A stretch of DNA of 64,000 nt from Prevotella sp. E13-17 (lineage in GTDB: Bacteria; Bacteroidota; Bacteroidia; Bacteroidales; Bacteroidaceae): the NCBI RefSeq assembly GCF_022024035.1, contig NZ_CP091787.1:1984001-2048000 (forward strand), written 5' to 3'. Shown here one piece after another: positions 18,209 through 27,298 of this stretch. Made by a program: the position numbers and the translations under genes. The notes under the pieces are model-generated. The model was given only the letters and a program-made list of their open reading frames with translations, was not told where the DNA came from and made no database searches. The number at the start of each line of letters is the position of its first letter. The first letter of the stretch is position 1.

Positions 18209-19933
18209 ATGAACTCTAAATGGAATTATGAACCTCCCACGCCTGAACGACAGTTGGCGGCAAAGGAATTGGCTGACAAGATTAACATGAGCCCAATCCT
18301 GGCCGAACTGCTCATCAAGCGTGGCATTCGCACCGAATCGGCCGCCAAACGATTCTTCCGTCCTATGCTCAGCGAGCTCATTGACCCGTTCTTGATGAAC
18401 GACATGGACGTCGCTGTGGACCGCTTGAACGATGCCATGGGACGCAAGGAGCGCATCATGGTGTATGGCGACTACGACGTGGACGGATGCACGGCAGTCG
18501 CACTGGTGTATAAGTTCTTGCAGCAGTTCTACTCCAATATCGAGTACTATATCCCCGATCGCTACGAAGAGGGATATGGCATCAGTATCAAAGCGCTCGA
18601 CTATGCAGCACAGGCAGGCGTAAAACTGATCATCGTGTTAGACTGTGGCATCAAAGCAATCGATGAAATTGCCTATGCTAAGAGCTTAGGCATCGACTTC
18701 ATCATCTGCGACCACCACGTGCCCGACGATGAGTTGCCATGTGCCGTGGCCATCCTGAACCCCAAACGTGCGAACTCAACCTACCCCTTCAAGCACCTCT
18801 GCGGTTGCGGTGTGGGCTTCAAGTTCATGCAGGCATTTGCCAAAAACAACGGCATCGCCTTTTCGCAACTGGTTCCGCTACTGGAGTTTTGCGCCGTGAG
18901 CATCGCTGCCGACATTGTTCCTGTGACGGGCGAAAACCGCATCCTGGCATTCCACGGACTGAAACAGCTGAACCAAAACCCATCGGTGGGTCTGAAGTCC
19001 ATCATCGAAATTTGTGGACTCACAGGACGCGAAATCACCATGAGCGACATTATCTTCAAGATAGGTCCCCGCATCAATGCCAGCGGACGCGTGCAGAATG
19101 GAACCGAAACTGTTGACCTATTGGTGGAGCGCGACTTCCAAAAGGCACTGATGGAAGCCACGCACATCAACGAATACAACGAACAGCGTAAGGACATCGA
19201 TAAACAGATGACAGAAGAGGCCAACCAAATCGTTGAACGATTGGAGAGCCAAGAACACCAGTCGGCTATCGTTCTCTACGATGAGGGATGGAAGAAAGGT
19301 GTGGTAGGCATCGTCGCCTCACGCCTCACGGAAATATACTATCGCCCCACGGTGGTCCTCTCGTGCAACGACGGAATAGCTACTGGCTCGGCTCGCAGCG
19401 TGGCCGGCTACGATATCTACGATGCCATCAAGGAATGCAGAGACCTGTTGGAGAACTTCGGTGGCCATACCTACGCCGTAGGTCTGTCGCTGAAGGTTGA
19501 GAACATCCCCGAGTTCCGTCGTCGCTTCCAGCAATACGTCAGTCAACACATCCTTCCAGAACAAACAGAGGCGATGCTCGACGTAGAGGCTGAGATTGAT
19601 TTCAAGGACATCACCAAGAAGCTGCATAACGACCTGAAGAAGTTTGCGCCTCATGGCCCCGAGAACCCCAAGCCGATCTTCTGCACACGTAACGTCTATG
19701 ACTACGGCACATCGAAGGTGGTGGGCAAGCAACAAGAGCACATCAAGCTGGAACTGGTTGACTCACGTTCAAGCAACGTGATGAACGGCATTGCCTTTGG
19801 ACAGAGTGCTGCAGCACGCTACATCAAGTCTAAGCGTTCGTTTGACATTGCCTACACCATCGAAGAGAACATCTACAAGCGCAACGAAGTTCAGCTACAG
19901 ATAGAAGACATACGTCCTTCTGAAGACGAATAA
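18209..19933 (+). CDS. recJ: Single-stranded-DNA exonuclease RecJ
   Basis: A 574-residue DHH-family 5'-3' exonuclease. DYDVDGCTAVAL near residue 87 and ICDHHVPDDE near 165 are the DHH phosphoesterase metal motifs; the DHHA1 domain with ATGSARSVAGYDIYDA near 390 and a C-terminal OB-like domain follow. Length is normal. RecJ resects 5' ends with a RecQ helicase in RecF-type recombination and mismatch repair, and recQ indeed follows after 4 bp. Confidence 0.95.
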   Translation: MNSKWNYEPPTPERQLAAKELADKINMSPILAELLIKRGIRTESAAKRFFRPMLSELIDPFLMNDMDVAVDRLNDAMGRKERIMVYGDYDVDGCTAVALVYKFLQQFYSNIEYYIPDRYEEGYGISIKALDYAAQAGVKLIIVLDCGIKAIDEIAYAKSLGIDFIICDHHVPDDELPCAVAILNPKRANSTYPFKHLCGCGVGFKFMQAFAKNNGIAFSQLVPLLEFCAVSIAADIVPVTGENRILAFHGLKQLNQNPSVGLKSIIEICGLTGREITMSDIIFKIGPRINASGRVQNGTETVDLLVERDFQKALMEATHINEYNEQRKDIDKQMTEEANQIVERLESQEHQSAIVLYDEGWKKGVVGIVASRLTEIYYRPTVVLSCNDGIATGSARSVAGYDIYDAIKECRDLLENFGGHTYAVGLSLKVENIPEFRRRFQQYVSQHILPEQTEAMLDVEAEIDFKDITKKLHNDLKKFAPHGPENPKPIFCTRNVYDYGTSKVVGKQQEHIKLELVDSRSSNVMNGIAFGQSAAARYIKSKRSFDIAYTIEENIYKRNEVQLQIEDIRPSEDE

Positions 19934-19937
19934 GGCA

Positions 19938-21839
19938 GTGAACAGCTACAAGGATATACTCAAGAAATACTGGGGTTATGATGATTTTCGCGGCATTCAG
20001 CGAGACATCATCGAGTCTATCGGCCAAGGCAAAGACACTTTAGGTCTGATGCCAACAGGCGGTGGCAAGAGCATCACGTTTCAGGTGCCGGCATTGGCAC
20101 AAGAAGGCACGTGTATCGTCATCACTCCTCTCATAGCTCTGATGAAAGACCAGGTCCGGAACCTGCGGAAAAGAGGCATCCGTGCAGCAGCCATTCATTC
20201 TGATTTGTCGCACGATGACATCATCAAAACACTTGAGAACGCTATCTTCGGAGCGGTAAAGTTACTCTATGTATCCCCCGAACGCCTTTCTACAGAACTC
20301 TTTCTACAGAAACTCAGCCACATGAAGGTGAGCTTCATCTGCATTGATGAAGCCCACTGCATCTGCCAATGGGGCTATGACTTCCGACCTTCTTATCTGG
20401 CCATCGGCAACATACGTAAGCTTTTGCCCGGCACCCCCATATTAGCACTGACAGCAACCGCCACCCCCCCAGTGGTAGATGATATCCAAGAGAAGTTGCT
20501 GTTCAAGCAAAAGAACGTGTTCCGCATGAGTTTCGAGCGCAAGAACTTGGTTTATGTCGTCAGAAAGACATCCGACAAGGAAGAGCAGCTCATCCACATC
20601 CTGAAAAGTACATCGGGCTCAGCCATCGTCTATACGAACAGCAGACAACGCACCAAGGATACCGCAGAACTGCTTTGCAAAAACGGACTGGACGCCACTT
20701 TCTTTCATGCCGGGCTTGACAGCAACGTGAAAGACCAGCGACAGAAGGAGTGGCAAGAGGGAATAGTGCGCATCATCGTTGCCACCAACGCCTTTGGCAT
20801 GGGTATTGACAAGCCCGATGTGCGCATCGTGATACACCTTGACTGTCCCGACAGTCTTGAGGCATACTACCAAGAGGCTGGTCGTGCTGGACGTGATGGC
20901 AAGAAGTCCTACGCTGTTCTGCTTCACAACGGCAAGGACGTCATGAAGTTGCAGAGGCGTATTGTTGACACATTCCCCGAGAAAGACTACATCCGCAAGG
21001 TTTACGACCACCTGGCTTACTTCTATCAGATTGGCGTTGGCTCGGGCTACAACGCAGCATTCGAATTCCCTTTGGACAAGTTCTGCTACAACTTCAAGCA
21101 CTTCCCCATACCCACAGAATCAGCATTGAAGATTTTGGATCGTGCAGGCTACATCGAATATCGTGAGGAAGAAGAAAGCAAGGCACGTGTGAAATTCCTG
21201 CTGGAGCGCGACGATCTCTATCGTCTGCATGGCAACAGCAAGGAGGAGGACACACTCATCATCACGCTGTTGCGCAACTATAGCGGACTTTTCAACGACT
21301 TTCAGTACATCGACGAGGCATTCTTGGCGCAGAAGACCGATTCTACGACGCCAATGGTGTACCTCTTGCTGAAAGGTTTGGCCCAGAAAAACATCATCCA
21401 GTTCATACCACAAAAGAAGACACCCATCATCCGCTATCGTCAGCGACGCGAGGAGTCGCGACACCTTTCCTTTCCACCCGCTGTCTATCAGACATTGAAA
21501 GAACGATTCGCCGAACGCATACAACACATGATTGACTATATTACGACCGACAACCAGTGTCGCAGTCAGCAGCTGTTGCGCTACTTTGGCGAGACCGACA
21601 GTCAACCTTGCGGACAGTGTGACGTGTGTCTTTCATACAACAACAAGTCTGATTTTGAAGCCGAAACGAAAGCTGCCAGCGAAGCCATCAAAACAATACT
21701 GACAGACAAGAAGGCCCATGACTGCAAAGAACTGATGCAGCTTGCGTTTGATACCGAAGCCATACAAAACGCACTACGCAAGATGGCATTCAACGAAGAA
21801 ATCATAATCGACGGAACGACTGTCCAATTGGACAACTAA
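19938..21839 (+). CDS. recQ: RecQ-family DNA helicase (first of two)
   Basis: A 633-residue superfamily 2 helicase that starts at a GTG. Walker A is PTGGGKS near 38-44 and the DEAH box IDEAHCICQWG near 136; helicase C motifs are intact (GMGIDKPDVR, QEAGRAGRDG). The RecQ zinc-binding region shows CRSQQLLRYFGE followed by CGQCDVC near 550. No HRDC domain is evident at the C-terminus, unlike the second RecQ at 47.5 kb. The 4-bp distance to recJ implies joint action on DNA ends. Confidence 0.93.
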   Translation: MNSYKDILKKYWGYDDFRGIQRDIIESIGQGKDTLGLMPTGGGKSITFQVPALAQEGTCIVITPLIALMKDQVRNLRKRGIRAAAIHSDLSHDDIIKTLENAIFGAVKLLYVSPERLSTELFLQKLSHMKVSFICIDEAHCICQWGYDFRPSYLAIGNIRKLLPGTPILALTATATPPVVDDIQEKLLFKQKNVFRMSFERKNLVYVVRKTSDKEEQLIHILKSTSGSAIVYTNSRQRTKDTAELLCKNGLDATFFHAGLDSNVKDQRQKEWQEGIVRIIVATNAFGMGIDKPDVRIVIHLDCPDSLEAYYQEAGRAGRDGKKSYAVLLHNGKDVMKLQRRIVDTFPEKDYIRKVYDHLAYFYQIGVGSGYNAAFEFPLDKFCYNFKHFPIPTESALKILDRAGYIEYREEEESKARVKFLLERDDLYRLHGNSKEEDTLIITLLRNYSGLFNDFQYIDEAFLAQKTDSTTPMVYLLLKGLAQKNIIQFIPQKKTPIIRYRQRREESRHLSFPPAVYQTLKERFAERIQHMIDYITTDNQCRSQQLLRYFGETDSQPCGQCDVCLSYNNKSDFEAETKAASEAIKTILTDKKAHDCKELMQLAFDTEAIQNALRKMAFNEEIIIDGTTVQLDN

Positions 21840-22453
21840 CGCTTGTCCTCAAACTCCCAATCTTTATATTTATTGCGAGGAAACGTAAACATATTATCAT
21901 CTATTCCGCCCGATTTAAAGTTACTGATTTTTATCTTTGCCCAGATAAAAGCAACTTTAATCTTAAGAGATACGGGGTGGTAAGTGCCCTGAGTCACTGT
22001 CGCCCTCACCTCCTTAATCGTGCCTTTGGCGCCTTTCTTCTGTTTGAGCGTCAACAGAAGGTTACTTCCTTGTTTCTCAACGCGATACGAAAAATCATCC
22101 AAGGAGAACTTAAACTTACCAGAATACTTATCCTTTTTGTCAGACATCGCATCATGCACCTCCACCACACGACGTTTGCGATAGGCCATATAGGCCGTCT
22201 CGCCATCATTCCAGGTATCTACGCGCTCATCGGTAAAGCGCTGCTTTTTTCCTTTATACCAAATGGTGCCATGCGTTTTATAGACACCAATGATATCCAC
22301 GTCGTAGCGCAACGTTGCACCTTGCGGACCAAACACCTGATTGTAGGCTTTATCAAAAATCTGTCTGGCCTGTTGCTCGTTGGTGATCTTCGTCTTTCCC
22401 CACGCCCCAACAGACATCAATATGAATAGGAAGAATAAGAGTTTTTGTTTCAT
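21836..22453 (-). CDS. LolA-like outer-membrane lipoprotein-sorting protein
   Basis: About 205 residues from the ATG at 22453 (an upstream in-frame TTG would overlap the GNAT gene). A signal peptide ends near GAWG. The remainder is beta-rich with a LolA/LolB-like pattern and single-domain length. LolA proteins ferry lipoproteins across the periplasm; some relatives in Bacteroidetes have other, unknown roles. Its stop overlaps the convergent recQ stop. It lies 2 bp after the GNAT gene. Confidence 0.65.
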   Translation of the reverse strand: MKQKLLFFLFILMSVGAWGKTKITNEQQARQIFDKAYNQVFGPQGATLRYDVDIIGVYKTHGTIWYKGKKQRFTDERVDTWNDGETAYMAYRKRRVVEVHDAMSDKKDKYSGKFKFSLDDFSYRVEKQGSNLLLTLKQKKGAKGTIKEVRATVTQGTYHPVSLKIKVAFIWAKIKISNFKSGGIDDNMFTFPRNKYKDWEFEDKR

Positions 22454-22455
22454 CG

Positions 22456-22962
22456 TCAAATGGCTTCTGGTAAAACAAGCTGATAGGCCAACCGCTCATC
22501 GCCCGACAACAGATAGATAATGCCACAATACACGAAACCATGCTTCAGCAGGTTGTGCTGCATAATCTGATTATCGCGATGCGTATCCACACGGATATTC
22601 CTGTCGTGCGACAGACAGAATTCCATCACACTGGCAAAGATGCCGTGCACATCGGGAAGACTGGCAATGCGGTGCACCACATGATAAGGTCGAGAATCAT
22701 CGACCCACTTTCCTTCGTAAATATTTAAATAGGTAGGATCGGGCGAAGGCAAAAAGGCAAAATAGCCCACCACACGGCCTCCGTCTTCTACAACAAAGGC
22801 ACCACGACGCGCCATATCCGACAAAATGATAGTTTCCGAAGGGTAGCCGTCTCCCCACTGGTGTCTGTTGCCAGACTGTCGCATGATGCCCTTGGCAGCC
22901 ACCATCACTTGCATAATCTCTGGTATTTCAGCTGGTTTAGCTTCTCTGATTATCCTATTCAT
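22456..22962 (-). CDS. GNAT-family N-acetyltransferase
   Basis: A 168-residue protein with the GNAT fold: GGRVVGYFAFL as the central beta hairpin, HRIASLPDVHGIFASVM as the acetyl-CoA region, and HRDNQIMQHNLLKHGFVYCG as the typical C-terminal helix and strand. The first part (IPEIMQVMVAAKGIMRQSGN) is often seen in Bacteroidales GNAT proteins. The substrate is unknown. The gene has its own -7 box at 23004-23011 and is followed by the LolA-like gene. Confidence 0.82.
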   Translation of the reverse strand: MNRIIREAKPAEIPEIMQVMVAAKGIMRQSGNRHQWGDGYPSETIILSDMARRGAFVVEDGGRVVGYFAFLPSPDPTYLNIYEGKWVDDSRPYHVVHRIASLPDVHGIFASVMEFCLSHDRNIRVDTHRDNQIMQHNLLKHGFVYCGIIYLLSGDERLAYQLVLPEAI

Positions 22963-23003
22963 ATCTTACGTCACACACAGCAAGCGCTGCGTTGTAGAGG
23001 GTG

Positions 23004-23011
23004 CAAAGATA
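23004..23011 (-). promoter_or_regulatory. -7 element of GNAT-lolA operon
   Basis: TATCTTTG on the minus strand, about 40 bp before the GNAT start codon. Confidence 0.65.
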
Positions 23012-23097
23012 CGAATAATCTGTGACACTTCAACATTCGTTTTAGTCAATTAACTTTTATTAGAGCCACGCGCCCCCCATTAATAGCCGAAAAGCAG

Positions 23098-23105
23098 TAT
23101 CTTTG
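23098..23105 (+). promoter_or_regulatory. -7 element of the rhodanese gene
   Basis: TATCTTTG, 37 bp before the start codon of the rhodanese-like gene. Confidence 0.65.
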
Positions 23106-23142
23106 CAGCCGATAAACTGATTAGGGAATAATTAAAGAGCTA

Positions 23143-23538
23143 ATGAAAAAGATTTTTGTATGCCTGCTGGCTATGCTTGGACTGAACACGGCATGGGGAC
23201 AACAGGCATTTGAAGACACTGACGTCAATGGATTTGCCGAACTGATAGCAGATGACGATGTCGTCGTTTTAGACGTAAGAACTGACAGTGAATACGCCGA
23301 AGGCCATATCGAGCGGGCTATCAACATAGACTTTAAGAAAGATGATTTCATTGAGAAAGCAAAGGCCACCCTATCCACCGACAGGACCATTGCCATCTAC
23401 TGCCGCAGTGGCAGACGCTCGGCAGGTGCAGCCTACCTGCTGTCGAACGAAGGTTTCAAACTGATAAACCTGAAGGGTGGCATCATCGCATGGACAGAAG
23501 CCCAAAAGCCGGTCGTCACGCAGCCTGACAAAAAATAA
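23143..23538 (+). CDS. Exported rhodanese-like domain protein
   Basis: A 131-residue protein with a signal peptide (cleavage near residue 19, NTAWG) and a single rhodanese domain: VVVLDVRTDSEYAEGHIERA as the first signature and YCRSGRRSA as the active-site loop with its catalytic cysteine near 87. Such periplasmic single-domain rhodaneses move sulfane sulfur or serve in thiol redox; the partner is unknown. Confidence 0.88.
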   Translation: MKKIFVCLLAMLGLNTAWGQQAFEDTDVNGFAELIADDDVVVLDVRTDSEYAEGHIERAINIDFKKDDFIEKAKATLSTDRTIAIYCRSGRRSAGAAYLLSNEGFKLINLKGGIIAWTEAQKPVVTQPDKK

Positions 23539-23560
23539 TCCACCAGCATTGGCATTCCTC

Positions 23561-23670
23561 AGTACCAAAAACAGTGCCACAATCTGGTACAGACAGTACC
23601 AAGCATTGATACTGAGACTACCAAAGCCTGGTAGCGCAACTACCAGACACATGTAGCCAAACAGATATTC
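23561..23670. repeat. Short array with a 22-bp period, unrelated in sequence to the large elements
   Basis: Units begin at 23561, 23583, 23605, 23627 and (weakly) 23649. The three best units agree at 13-14 of 22 positions pairwise and share TGRTA at positions 3-7 and ACTACCA or a close variant at positions 13-19, so each unit is itself a dyad (TGGTA with TACCA). It lies between the rhodanese and ferritin-like genes. Confidence 0.65.
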
Positions 23671-23686
23671 AGGACCAACGAAATAA

Positions 23687-24109
23687 ATGATAAATATGAT
23701 TCAAGAACAAACAAACACATTTGATTCCAAATCCGCTTTGCACCTCAAAGAGTTATTACGCAGTCAACAGGGTGAACTGGATGCTGTGCTGATGTATCAG
23801 AGACTGGCAAAATTGGCCAAGACGAGCAAAGAGCGCGACGCATTCGTACAACTGGCCAAAGAAGAAGGCAGGCATGCCAGCGTATTTCATGCCTACACGA
23901 AGGTTGCATTGAAACCTAAGAAAACCATGTCGCGCCTCATCGTCATCCTTTATTACCTGATGGGCAAGAAGCGACTCTATCGCATGATGGCCGATGGCGA
24001 ATACAAAGCTGCCGTGGGCTATGAACATCTGATTGCGGAATATCCCGAGGTGGAGAGTGTCAAGAACGACGAGCACCGACACGGCAACATCTTGTCAGGA
24101 CTGATTTAA
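23687..24109 (+). CDS. Ferritin-like/rubrerythrin-family protein
   Basis: A 140-residue helical protein with the ferritin-like carboxylate pattern: QGELDAVLMYQRLAK in helix 1, AKEEGRHASVFHAY in helix 2, DGEYKAAVGYEHLI in helix 3 and KNDEHRHGNIL in helix 4. These Glu and His positions fit a di-iron site as in rubrerythrin erythrin domains; no rubredoxin (Cys4) domain is present. Predicted to act in peroxide or iron handling in the cytoplasm. Confidence 0.8.
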   Translation: MINMIQEQTNTFDSKSALHLKELLRSQQGELDAVLMYQRLAKLAKTSKERDAFVQLAKEEGRHASVFHAYTKVALKPKKTMSRLIVILYYLMGKKRLYRMMADGEYKAAVGYEHLIAEYPEVESVKNDEHRHGNILSGLI

Positions 24110-24118
24110 ACATGCAAA

Positions 24119-24142
24119 AAAAGAGCGCAAAAGCGCTCTTTT
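24119..24142. terminator. Bidirectional terminator
   Basis: AAAAGAGCGC / GCGCTCTTTT with a 4-nt loop, between the convergent ferritin-like and YbjQ genes; A-run on one side and T-run on the other. Confidence 0.88.
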
Positions 24143-24198
24143 CGCATCTATAGAATAGATATAAAATAACGTAGGAACCCGGTTCCACCTTCTGTTAT

Positions 24199-24516
24199 TT
24201 ATATAACAACCGCAGTTCCGCTGGTGGCTACCATCAGCATTGAACCATTGGCACCTACGGTCTCATAGTCAATGTCTATGCCCACAATAGCATTGGCACC
24301 AAGAGCCGCCGCACGTTGCATCATCTCTTGCAGAGATGTATCCTTGGCCTCAGCCAGCACTTTCTCGTAACTGCCAGCTCGTCCGCCTACAATGTCACGA
24401 ATGCCGGCAAAGAAGTCCTTGAACATATTGGCACCAATAATTGTTTCACCGGTCACAACACCTTTGTACTCACGAATGGTGTGACCCTCGATTTGTGGAG
24501 TTGTTGATAGAATCAT
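24199..24516 (-). CDS. YbjQ-family (UPF0145) protein
   Basis: A 105-residue protein of the YbjQ/UPF0145 family, recognised by [35 protein letters not shown] and [17 protein letters not shown]. The family forms pentamers and is annotated as putative heavy-metal binding, but its function is not established. It is a single gene. Confidence 0.92.
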   Translation of the reverse strand: MILSTTPQIEGHTIREYKGVVTGETIIGANMFKDFFAGIRDIVGGRAGSYEKVLAEAKDTSLQEMMQRAAALGANAIVGIDIDYETVGANGSMLMVATSGTAVVI

Positions 24517-24594
24517 AATCGTTTGTTTTAAAAGTTTCTGTTAGTTAGACGTAATAATAAGTTGAAAAGTTGCAATCAATTGACAAATAATAGT

Positions 24595-24602
24595 TATCTT
24601 TG
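24595..24602 (+). promoter_or_regulatory. -7 element of the 50-residue ORF
   Basis: TATCTTTG, 28 bp before the ATG at 24631; it rules out the longer frame from 24562. Confidence 0.6.
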
Positions 24603-24630
24603 CCGAAAAATTCGAGAACACATAGTCATT

Positions 24631-24783
24631 ATGGGATACATGAATCGCTTCAGACAGTCGGACGAAGGACGGCGCGACGAACTTATTCGCATCATTGAGC
24701 ACTCCGTCGAGAAACTAACGTTGGCAGAGTTAGAGGCTCTGTATTATGACATGACCACCAAATCATTCATCAACGACAACTAA
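24631..24783 (+). CDS. Small protein of unknown function (50 residues)
   Basis: Starts MGYMNRFRQSDEGRRDELIR and ends in a helical KLTLAELEALYYDMTTKSF segment; mostly charged helix, no membrane segment. A -7 promoter box and a sensible start codon support expression. The family was not recognised. The second 22-bp-periodic element begins about 90 bp downstream. Confidence 0.65.
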   Translation: MGYMNRFRQSDEGRRDELIRIIEHSVEKLTLAELEALYYDMTTKSFINDN

Positions 24784-24870
24784 TCGTGCCCCCCCCGGCA
24801 ATTAGTTCCGCTGGGGCTCAAGCGAAAAAATCACAGGTGTAATCCTTTATTTTCTTTTTGTTATTTCAAC

Positions 24871-25301
24871 AGAGGCTCAGCAGATTCTTTAGATTGAAAT
24901 CAATAAAGTAGAAATCAGATAGAAAGACAGGATTCCCCCCTCCATCGGGAGGGTCATGGTGGCGTTGTTCTTGGTCGGAATAGGAACGGTTTCGCACTGT
25001 CATAGTTCTGCTTTCGTCTTGTTATAGTTTCGCTTTTGCGTTGTAATAGCTTTACTTTTGATGTCCGTCCAGCCCCTAGATGTGACGCATCCAGCCCCTG
25101 GAACGAGTCGTTTTAGCCCCTGGATACGGTTGTTCTAAGGGCTGGATGTAGAGCATCCAGGGGCTAGACCAGAAATAATAGCTTCGGTTTTAGACTTTAG
25201 AAACGCCTCTTCAAGACTTTAGAATACGTGCTTTTAGACTTTAAAACGCCCCCCTTCAGACTCTGGAAATGCCAATTCAAGACTCTGGCAGCATCGCTCA
25301 C
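24871..25301 (+). repeat. 22-bp-periodic dispersed element, copy 2
   Basis: Same orientation as copy 1. The unit register runs from 24994 to 25301 in 14 units of exactly 22 bp. Upstream sequence from 24871 (AGAGGCTCAGCAGATTCTTT and on, with a CCCTCC/GGAGGG hairpin near 24935-24953) is shared with copy 3, so the element is about 430 bp long. It fills most of the 590-bp gap before the DUF1015 promoter. Differences from copy 1 are substitutions only. Confidence 0.9.
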
Positions 25302-25373
25302 CACCATTGGCATCTATTTGATTAACAAAGGAAAGAAATGAATATTTTCTTTGCTTTTTCGTTTTTTTATGCT

Positions 25374-25381
25374 TACCTTTG
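25374..25381 (+). promoter_or_regulatory. -7 element of the DUF1015 gene
   Basis: TACCTTTG, 31 bp before the start codon and about 70 bp after the end of repeat element copy 2. Confidence 0.65.
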
Positions 25382-25412
25382 CAGTCCATAACCAAACTTC
25401 AAAATTAAACCT

Positions 25413-26675
25413 ATGGCAATAGTAAAACCATTTCGTGGCATACGTCCACCCAAAGAACTTGTAGAGCAAGTAGAGAGCCGCCCCTACGACGTGTTGGATT
25501 CTGAAGAAGCCCGCGCTGAGGCAGGCAACAACGAGAAGAGCCTTTACCATATCATCAAACCAGAGATTGACTTTCCCGCAGGCACCAGCGAGTACGACCC
25601 TAAAGTCTATGAAAAGGCTGCCGAGAACTTTCAGAAGTTCCAGGACAAGGGATGGCTGATACAGGACGAGCAGGAACATTATTATATATATGCACAGACC
25701 ATGTGTCCTGATACGCCAAATGCAAAAACACAGTACGGACTGGTGGTATGTGCTCATACCGACGACTATATGGCTGGTCGCATCAAGAAGCACGAGCTGA
25801 CCCGTCGCGACAAGGAGGAAGACCGTATGAAGCACGTTCGTGTGAACAATGCCAACATCGAACCGGTGTTCTTTGCCTATCCCGATAATGCGGTGCTCAA
25901 CGAGCTGATTATGCGCTATGCTGCCACCAAGCCCGAGTACGACTTCGTGGCCCCCATCGATGGTTTCCGCCATCAGTTCTGGGTGATCAGCGACGAGAAA
26001 GACATGCAGACCATCACAGCCGAGTTCGCCAAGATGCCTTCAATGTATATTGCCGATGGCCACCACCGTTCGGCCGCTGCCGCCTTGGTCGGTCAGGAGA
26101 AGCAGAAACAGAACCCCAACCATCGTGGCGATGAAGAGTACAATTTCTTCATGGCTGTATGCTTCCAGGCCTCACAGCTCACCATCTTGGACTATAACCG
26201 TGTGGTGAAGGATTTGAATGGTCTCAGCAGCGAACAGTTCCTCGCAGCCCTACAGAAGAACTTCGACGTAGTGGATAAGGGCACAGAAATCTATAAGCCT
26301 GCAGAGATTCATGAGTTCTCTCTATACTTAGACGAACATTGGTACAGCCTGAAAGCCAAAGAGGGCACCTACGACAACAACGACCCCATTGGCGTGCTCG
26401 ACGTAGATATCTCGAGCCGACTGATCCTCGATGAGATACTGAACATTGGCGACCTGCGCTCTTCTCAGCGCATCGACTTCGTGGGTGGACTGCGCGGACT
26501 GGGCGAACTGAAGCGTCGTGTTGACTCTGGTGAGATGCGCGCCGCACTGGCTCTCTATCCTGTATCCATGAAGCAAATCATGGACATTGCCGACTCTGGC
26601 AAGATTATGCCGCCAAAGGCTACATGGTTCGAGCCCAAGCTGCGCTCGGGTCTGGTCATTCACAAACTTTCTTAA
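25413..26675 (+). CDS. DUF1015 family protein
   Basis: A 420-residue member of the DUF1015 (COG4198) family, recognised by the start VKPFRGIRPP with SRPYDVLDSEEA and by YIADGHHRSAAAA near 213. The latter resembles the GHHR motif of ParB-like/serine-kinase (SerK) proteins, so a small-molecule kinase activity is a possibility, not a known fact. In many Bacteroidetes this gene sits beside serC-serA; here those genes are about 18 kb away. It is followed after 25 bp by the IMPACT-family gene and then by a NUDIX gene, probably one transcript. Confidence 0.9.
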   Translation: MAIVKPFRGIRPPKELVEQVESRPYDVLDSEEARAEAGNNEKSLYHIIKPEIDFPAGTSEYDPKVYEKAAENFQKFQDKGWLIQDEQEHYYIYAQTMCPDTPNAKTQYGLVVCAHTDDYMAGRIKKHELTRRDKEEDRMKHVRVNNANIEPVFFAYPDNAVLNELIMRYAATKPEYDFVAPIDGFRHQFWVISDEKDMQTITAEFAKMPSMYIADGHHRSAAAALVGQEKQKQNPNHRGDEEYNFFMAVCFQASQLTILDYNRVVKDLNGLSSEQFLAALQKNFDVVDKGTEIYKPAEIHEFSLYLDEHWYSLKAKEGTYDNNDPIGVLDVDISSRLILDEILNIGDLRSSQRIDFVGGLRGLGELKRRVDSGEMRAALALYPVSMKQIMDIADSGKIMPPKATWFEPKLRSGLVIHKLS

Positions 26676-26700
26676 GATCAAAAGATTGTCCTGTTTTTCT

Positions 26701-27285
26701 ATGTCAGACGAATTCAAGACAATAAAAAATACGAGCGAGGGATTTTACTCTGAGAAGCGGAGCAAATTCCTCGCTTTTGCACATCACGTAGAATCTATCG
26801 ATGAGGTCAAGGAGTTGATTGCGCAGTATCGCAAGAAATACTACGATGCCCGTCACGTTTGCTATGCCTACATGTTGGGGGCTGCCAGAGAGGAGTTCCG
26901 AGCTAACGACGACGGTGAGCCTTCGAGCACCGCAGGTAAGCCCATCCTGGGACAGATCAACTCCAACGAGCTGACCGACATCCTCATCATTGTTGTTCGC
27001 TATTATGGCGGTGTCAACCTGGGCACCAGCGGTCTCATCATTGCCTATCGCGAAGCTGCGGCAGATGCTATCGCGCATGCCGAGGTGGAGACAAGACAGG
27101 TGGAAGAGGTCATCACCTACGATTTCCCCTATGTCATGATGAACGACGTGATGCGCATCGTTAAAGAGATGCAACCGCGCATTATCTCGCAGACCTATGA
27201 GAACACCTGCCAGATCAAACTGTCCATCCGCCAATCCGAGGCTGAACAGTTGCGACAGCGGTTGGAGAAACTAAGCTTTTCATAA
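26701..27285 (+). CDS. YigZ/IMPACT-family protein
   Basis: About 194 residues from the ATG at 26701; the longer frame from 26587 lies inside the DUF1015 gene. The UPF0029/IMPACT N-terminal domain shows SKFLAFAHHV, DARHVCYAYM, DDGEPSSTAGKPIL and the signature VVRYYGGVNLGTSGLI; the C-terminal DUF1949-like part is present. Family members bind nucleic acids or ribosomes; the function is poorly defined. Confidence 0.92.
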   Translation: MSDEFKTIKNTSEGFYSEKRSKFLAFAHHVESIDEVKELIAQYRKKYYDARHVCYAYMLGAAREEFRANDDGEPSSTAGKPILGQINSNELTDILIIVVRYYGGVNLGTSGLIIAYREAAADAIAHAEVETRQVEEVITYDFPYVMMNDVMRIVKEMQPRIISQTYENTCQIKLSIRQSEAEQLRQRLEKLSFS

Positions 27286-27298
27286 ACAACAAAAATTG

